Below are positions 60,420 to 64,000 of a DNA stretch of 64,000 bases, piece after piece. The notes under the pieces were generated by a model. The model had not been told where the DNA came from and did no database searches. It worked only from the letters and a program-made list of their open reading frames with translations. Location of the stretch: assembly GCF_024704385.1 (NCBI RefSeq), contig NZ_JAJDFX010000002.1:1054001-1118000 (forward strand), given 5' to 3'. Origin of the DNA: Cellulomonas sp. P24 (GTDB taxonomy: Bacteria > Actinomycetota > Actinomycetes > Actinomycetales > Cellulomonadaceae). The position numbers and the translations under genes were made by a program. Within the stretch, counting starts at the first letter, position 1, and every line of letters begins with the position of its first letter.

Positions 60420-62591
60420 CTACGCGCTGCGACGATCGGCCCGGCGCTCCGCCGCGACGACCGTGACCACCGCCGGGACGGCGTCGATCGGCCCGGGCCG
60501 CGCGAGCAGGTAGCCCTGCCCGTAGCGACACTCGGCCGCCCTCAGCTCGGCGAGCTGGGATCTGGTCTCGATCCCCTCACCGATCGTGTCCACGTGCAAC
60601 GTCGCTGCGAGCCGCACGATCGCGCTGAGGAACTCCGGCGCATCGATGCCGTCCTCGACCGGCTGCAGGAACGACTGGTCGATCTTGACCATGTCCACCG
60701 GGAGCTGCCGGAGGTACCCGAGGGACGAGAACCCGGTCCCGAAGTCGTCGATCGCCACCCGGACCCCGGCGGCACGCAGCTCCCGCAGCACCTCACGTGT
60801 GCGCTCCACGAGCAGGATCCCCTCGGTCACCTCGACGACCAGGGCCGACGGCGCGAGACCGTTGGCCCGGAGCGCACCCTCGACGACACGCCGGAAGTCG
60901 ATGGAGTCGAGCTGCACCGGCGACACGTTGACGCTCACGTACGCGTCGGCCCCGGTCGTCGCCCGCCACCGGGCAAGGTCCGCGCAGGCGCGCTCGACCA
61001 CCTGGCGACCGAGCTCATGGATCAGTCCGGTCTGCTCCGCGACAGGGATGAACACACCCGGTGACACGGAGCCGAGCTCGAGGTCGCGCCACCGGGCGAG
61101 AGCCTCGAGCCCGACCACGGCACCGGTCTGCAGGTCCACGATCGGCTGATAGGCGACCGTGACCGCGGCGGCCGCGACGGCCGCCTGCAGCCTGGACTCG
61201 AGCCGGAACCGTGCGACGACCGTCGCGTGCATCCCCGGGTCGTAGCGGACCGATCGGCCGCGACCGCGATGCTTCGCCTGGTACATCGCCAGGTCCGCGT
61301 TGCGGAGGAGCACGTCGGCGCTGTCCGTCGGCGCGGCCACGGCGATGCCGATGCTCGCCCCGAGCGTGACTCCTCGCCCGTTGAGCACGACCGGCTCCCC
61401 ATGCAGCGCGTCGAGGATGCGGTCGGCCAGGGCCGCGACCCCGACCTCGTCGACGTCCTCGACGAGCAGGGCGAACTCGTCACCCCCGAGACGCGCCGCG
61501 GTGTCCGACGTGCGCGCGCACGCCTCGAGCCGCCGGCCCGCCTCGATGGTGACCTCGTCGCCCGACGCGTGACCGAACGTGTCGTTGATCGTCTTGAAGT
61601 TGTCGAGGTCGATGAACATCACGGCGACGCCGTCGTCGCGGCGCTGCGACCGTGCCAGCGCGCGCCCGACCCGATCGTGGAAGAGCTTGCGGTTCGGAAG
61701 ACCGGTGAGCGGATCGTGGAAGGCCTGGTGGCCGAGGCGGTCCTCGAGCTGCTTCTCCTGGGTGACGTCGACGAGCACACCGTGGAACATCGCGCGGTCG
61801 TCCTGGTCCCGCAGCACCATCGCGTCGTCCCGGACCCACACCGTGTGCCCGTCCCGGTGCCGCAGCCGGTAGGTGTCCGAGGTCGTCCGCCCCTCGGCGT
61901 CGTGGCTCATCATGCTCGTCTTGTCGGCCAGCGCCGTCCGACGGTCGTCCGGGTGGATCTGCTGCGACCACAGCGCCGGGTCGTCCGCCCACTCCTGCGC
62001 CGTGAACCCCAGCATGCGCTCGATCTGCGGGCTCACGTAGGACCAGCGACCGAGCACGCCGGGCTCGGCGACGTAGACCACCGCAGGCACCCGCTCCACC
62101 AGGAGCCGGTACCGCTCTTCCGCCGCGCGCAGCTCGCTCTCGAGGCGCTTGCGCTCGGTGATGTCCTGCGTCATGCCGATCGCGTACTCGGGCCTCCCGG
62201 CACCGTCCCGGACCAGCGACACCGTGAGCTCCGCCCACAGGGTCCGGCCGTCCTTGCGGATGAACCGCTTGATCATGTCGAAGTGGTCGAGCTCCCCGGC
62301 GGCCATCCGGCCGAACAGCTCGAGGTTGCGCGCGATGTCGTCCGGGTGGGTGAACTCGGCGAACGGAACCGCCGCGAACTCCTCCGGCGTGTAGCCCAGG
62401 AGCTGCCGGAGCACCTGGTTGGTCATCGTCGTCCGACCCTCGAAGTCGACGAGCCCGATGCCGATCGGTGCGAGCTCGTAGATCGTCTCGAGGCGGTCGA
62501 GCTGCGCCTGCATGTCCGCGACGGGCCCGGCGGCGCCGCCCGGGGGTGGCTCGTCCGGGGCCGGGTGCGTCGAGGACTGCATACCGTCCAC
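60420..62591 (-). CDS. PAS-PAS-GGDEF-EAL c-di-GMP enzyme
   Basis: A 723-residue soluble protein. Two PAS domains (about 30-150 and 165-290) include 'EYAIGMTQDITERKRLE' and 'VLVDVTQEKQLEDRL' as their C-terminal links. The GGDEF domain has 'ARLGGDEFALL' and a preceding RxxD site (R-T-S-D). The EAL domain is complete: 'VGLEALARW', 'VNVSPVQL', 'AIDDFGTGFSSLGYL' and 'K-I-D-Q-S-F'. Both activities are possible. The GTG at 62591 is chosen for GGAGGT 6 bases upstream; an ATG at 62582 is the alternative. Confidence 0.92.
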   Translation of the reverse strand: MDGMQSSTHPAPDEPPPGGAAGPVADMQAQLDRLETIYELAPIGIGLVDFEGRTTMTNQVLRQLLGYTPEEFAAVPFAEFTHPDDIARNLELFGRMAAGELDHFDMIKRFIRKDGRTLWAELTVSLVRDGAGRPEYAIGMTQDITERKRLESELRAAEERYRLLVERVPAVVYVAEPGVLGRWSYVSPQIERMLGFTAQEWADDPALWSQQIHPDDRRTALADKTSMMSHDAEGRTTSDTYRLRHRDGHTVWVRDDAMVLRDQDDRAMFHGVLVDVTQEKQLEDRLGHQAFHDPLTGLPNRKLFHDRVGRALARSQRRDDGVAVMFIDLDNFKTINDTFGHASGDEVTIEAGRRLEACARTSDTAARLGGDEFALLVEDVDEVGVAALADRILDALHGEPVVLNGRGVTLGASIGIAVAAPTDSADVLLRNADLAMYQAKHRGRGRSVRYDPGMHATVVARFRLESRLQAAVAAAAVTVAYQPIVDLQTGAVVGLEALARWRDLELGSVSPGVFIPVAEQTGLIHELGRQVVERACADLARWRATTGADAYVSVNVSPVQLDSIDFRRVVEGALRANGLAPSALVVEVTEGILLVERTREVLRELRAAGVRVAIDDFGTGFSSLGYLRQLPVDMVKIDQSFLQPVEDGIDAPEFLSAIVRLAATLHVDTIGEGIETRSQLAELRAAECRYGQGYLLARPGPIDAVPAVVTVVAAERRADRRSA

Positions 62592-62826
62592 CGTTCCACC
62601 TCCGACGACCCCGTCCACGGCGCACGCACGAGCTGCGGGCTGCGGCACATATCGGTGCCGCCTCCTCGTTCATCGGCACGGGCGGTTCCGGACTCAACCT
62701 CCGCCCCGCACCCGCGGCCGCGCGCAGCCCCGACCGGAACGACCCGGACCACTCCCCGGAAGGAGGATGCTGGTACCGGACCGGCTGACCCGAGCGGCCC
62801 GGACGAACGACAAGGAGACCCCGCTC

Positions 62827-63162
62827 ATGATCGTGTGCATCCCCGTGGTCGGAGACGGCCAGACCGGCGGCGGCTGGGGCAAGGCCCACCGCGTCGCGCT
62901 CGCCACCGTGACCGACGGCGCCGTGACCGACTGGCAGGAGATCGAGGTCGGCTGGGACGTGGCCCACGACTCCGGGCCCGAGGGGACGCACCACGCACGG
63001 ATCGCACGGTTCCTCATCGACCAGCACGTCGACGTCGTCGTCGCCGGTCACATGGGCGAGCCGATGGTCCGGATGCTGGGCAAGCTCAAGATCCGCACCG
63101 TGCTCGGCGCCGAGGGCGACGCACGCGCCGCGGTGCTCGCCGCTGCCGCACAGCTCGCCTGA
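62827..63162 (+). CDS. NifX/NifB-associated dinitrogenase Fe-Mo cofactor-binding domain protein
   Basis: A 111-residue single-domain protein of the MTH1175/NifX-like family: 'MIVCIPVVGDGQ' start, 'G-T-H-H-A-R-I-A-R-F-L', 'DVVVAGHMGEPMVRML' and 'K-I-R-T-V-L-G'. These domains bind metal clusters, but no nif gene is near. The ATG at 62827 has AAGGAG about 10 bases upstream; an in-frame ATG at 62767 touches its own AGGAGG and is less likely. The 235 bases upstream hold no other gene. Confidence 0.85.
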   Translation: MIVCIPVVGDGQTGGGWGKAHRVALATVTDGAVTDWQEIEVGWDVAHDSGPEGTHHARIARFLIDQHVDVVVAGHMGEPMVRMLGKLKIRTVLGAEGDARAAVLAAAAQLA

Positions 63163-63166
63163 CACC

Positions 63167-63265
63167 GAACCGGCGGGCACCCGCCTGAGCGTCGGATGCC
63201 CGCCGGTTCGAGCACCTGCGCCGGGTCAGTCCGTCGGGCCGGCCCAGCGCAGGTGCTCGAACCGG
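63167..63265. terminator. Two overlapping inverted repeats between convergent genes
   Basis: Repeat 1 pairs GAACCGGCGGGCA (63167-63179) with TGCCCGCCGGTTC (63197-63209). Repeat 2 pairs a perfect 19-base arm at 63203-63221 with its complement at 63247-63265, inside the end of the PIG-L gene. The right arm of the first overlaps the left arm of the second by 7 bases, so only one hairpin can form at a time. They probably act as a bidirectional terminator. Confidence 0.65.
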
Positions 63266-63900
63266 CCCAGGAGCTCCAGCCGCCGCCACAGGACGCTCGA
63301 CGGCACCGCCTGGCTCGCGTGCGCCCGCACGGCGACGAGCTGGCGCGTCCTGTCGACCTCGAGCACGACGTCCACCTCCTCCGGCCGATGCCCGGAGAAC
63401 GCTCCGGAGTAGTCGGAGTTGAGCTGTGCGGCGACCTCCACGGGCAGGGTCCAGGCCAGCACCGGGACACCCACGACCTGAGCCGCGGCCACCGCGGCCC
63501 GGCCGGCCGCGGCGTGGTCCGGATGCCCGGTCACCCCGGAGGGGTCGAACACCAGGAGCGCCTCGCTCCCCCGGTCACGCGCCACGGCCACGACGTCGTC
63601 GACCAGCACGGCTGCCGGGACCTCGCCGAGCGCACCGTCGGGATGGTCGCGCAGGATCGTCGCCGAGCACCCGAGGGCCGCGGCGGCCGCGACGAGCTCG
63701 GACTCCCGCAACGTCGCGAGATCACCCGGTGACCCGTGCAGCGTCGACGCCTCACCGTGGGTGAAGCACAGCACCGCCACCTGCGCGCCACGCGAGACGA
63801 GCGCGTCGATCACGGCACCCAGACCGAAGGACTCGTCGTCGGGATGGGCGACCACGACGAGCACCTCACGCCAGTCCGGCAACGCGTGCGACGCGGTCAT
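63226..63900 (-). CDS. PIG-L family (LmbE-like) deacetylase
   Basis: A 224-residue zinc hydrolase. The metal-binding motif 'VVAHPDDESFGLG' is at about residues 16-28, and 'PSGVTGHPDHAAAGRAA' supplies the later His ligand. Members deacetylate N-acetylglucosaminyl compounds such as mycothiol precursors or glycolipids. The exact substrate is unknown here because the sequence is shorter than MshB. It is convergent with the NifX-like gene. Confidence 0.9.
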   Translation of the reverse strand: MTASHALPDWREVLVVVAHPDDESFGLGAVIDALVSRGAQVAVLCFTHGEASTLHGSPGDLATLRESELVAAAAALGCSATILRDHPDGALGEVPAAVLVDDVVAVARDRGSEALLVFDPSGVTGHPDHAAAGRAAVAAAQVVGVPVLAWTLPVEVAAQLNSDYSGAFSGHRPEEVDVVLEVDRTRQLVAVRAHASQAVPSSVLWRRLELLGRFEHLRWAGPTD

Positions 63901-63943
63901 CGTGCTCCTCCCCGGCAGGGTCGCGCGGTGTCGGTCCGACGGC

Positions 63944-64000
63944 TCAGCGCCCGGCGGCGCCGTTCTCGAGCCACGCGCCGAACTCGCCGGCGGCCGCCGG
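63944..64000 (-). CDS. C-terminal end of an unidentified gene (partial)
   Basis: On the minus strand the window edge leads in frame through 18 codons (ending 'GEFGAWLENGAAGR') to a TGA at 63946-63944. The composition looks like a real protein end, and it is 43 bases upstream of the PIG-L start, so the two may be co-transcribed. It is too short to identify. Confidence 0.35.
   Translation of the reverse strand, partial: PAAAGEFGAWLENGAAGR

Noticed and set aside
62767-62826. Upstream ATG giving a 20-residue longer NifX-like protein
   Set aside because: The AGGAGG directly abuts that ATG, leaving no spacing, while the ATG at 62827 has a well-placed AAGGAG and matches the family start.
1-64000. 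tRNA, rRNA, CRISPR arrays, transposases, phage genes or attachment sites
   Set aside because: I looked for T-loop and anticodon-like patterns, direct-repeat/spacer arrays and transposase or integrase motifs, and saw none that I could support.

Overview
The window is very GC-rich (roughly 70 to 75 percent by eye), with strong G/C preference at third codon positions, many GTG starts and frequent 4-base ATGA/GTGA overlaps between consecutive genes. Gene content (ThrE exporter, RNase J, pyruvate phosphate dikinase, actinobacterial-type proline catabolism, an Rv0081-Rv0087-like hyc locus) points to an actinobacterium. A facultative Cellulomonas-like member of the Micrococcales is my best guess, by inference only. 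There are no rRNA or tRNA genes, CRISPR arrays or insertion sequences that I can see.

Layout. 1-8.6 kb: end of a probable cation efflux gene, an unknown protein, an MFS transporter, a Gfo/Idh/MocA oxidoreductase, a FucO-type alcohol dehydrogenase, a fluoride riboswitch with a short leader ORF and two crcB fluoride channel genes, and a membrane GGDEF/EAL protein. 8.8-16.5 kb (minus strand): a complete group 3b [NiFe]-hydrogenase operon, hyhBGSL followed by a maturation protease, hypC, an EamA transporter, an unknown protein and a nickel permease. 16.6-26.8 kb: a TetR regulator, then a divergent redox module with fixABCX plus a CaiA/YdiO-type acyl-CoA dehydrogenase on one side and a CoA-transferase, an OFA-type MFS transporter and an acyl-CoA ligase on the other.

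26.9-40.9 kb: a two-component system, an ABC exporter, a PAP2 protein, proline catabolism (putA split by a frame change) with a divergent PAS-AraC regulator, an N5-carboxyethylornithine-synthase-like dehydrogenase, a Ycf46-like AAA ATPase, and an ArsR/permease/thioredoxin-fold set. 41-48.6 kb: RNase J, pyruvate phosphate dikinase, a frameshifted MalY-type C-S lyase, and ThrE. 48.7-56.4 kb: a six-subunit membrane complex related to energy-converting hydrogenase, behind a frameshifted ArsR regulator. It lacks every Ni-binding cysteine and looks like an Ehr complex. 56.5-64 kb: a PAS-GGDEF cyclase, a SipW/TasA-like secretion pair, purT, a PAS-GGDEF-EAL protein, a NifX-like protein and a PIG-L deacetylase.

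How it fits together. The hydrogenase, the Fix/acyl-CoA dehydrogenase module, PPDK and the Ehr-like complex all suit redox balancing under oxygen limitation. Three c-di-GMP enzymes and the SipW/TasA pair suggest surface or biofilm control.

Caution: four genes (putA, arsR-permease, malY, the Rv0081-like arsR) are interrupted at 5-6 base G/C runs where adding or removing one base restores a normal gene. This pattern is typical of homopolymer consensus errors, so the split putA and the ArsR-permease fusion should not be taken as biology before the reads are checked.
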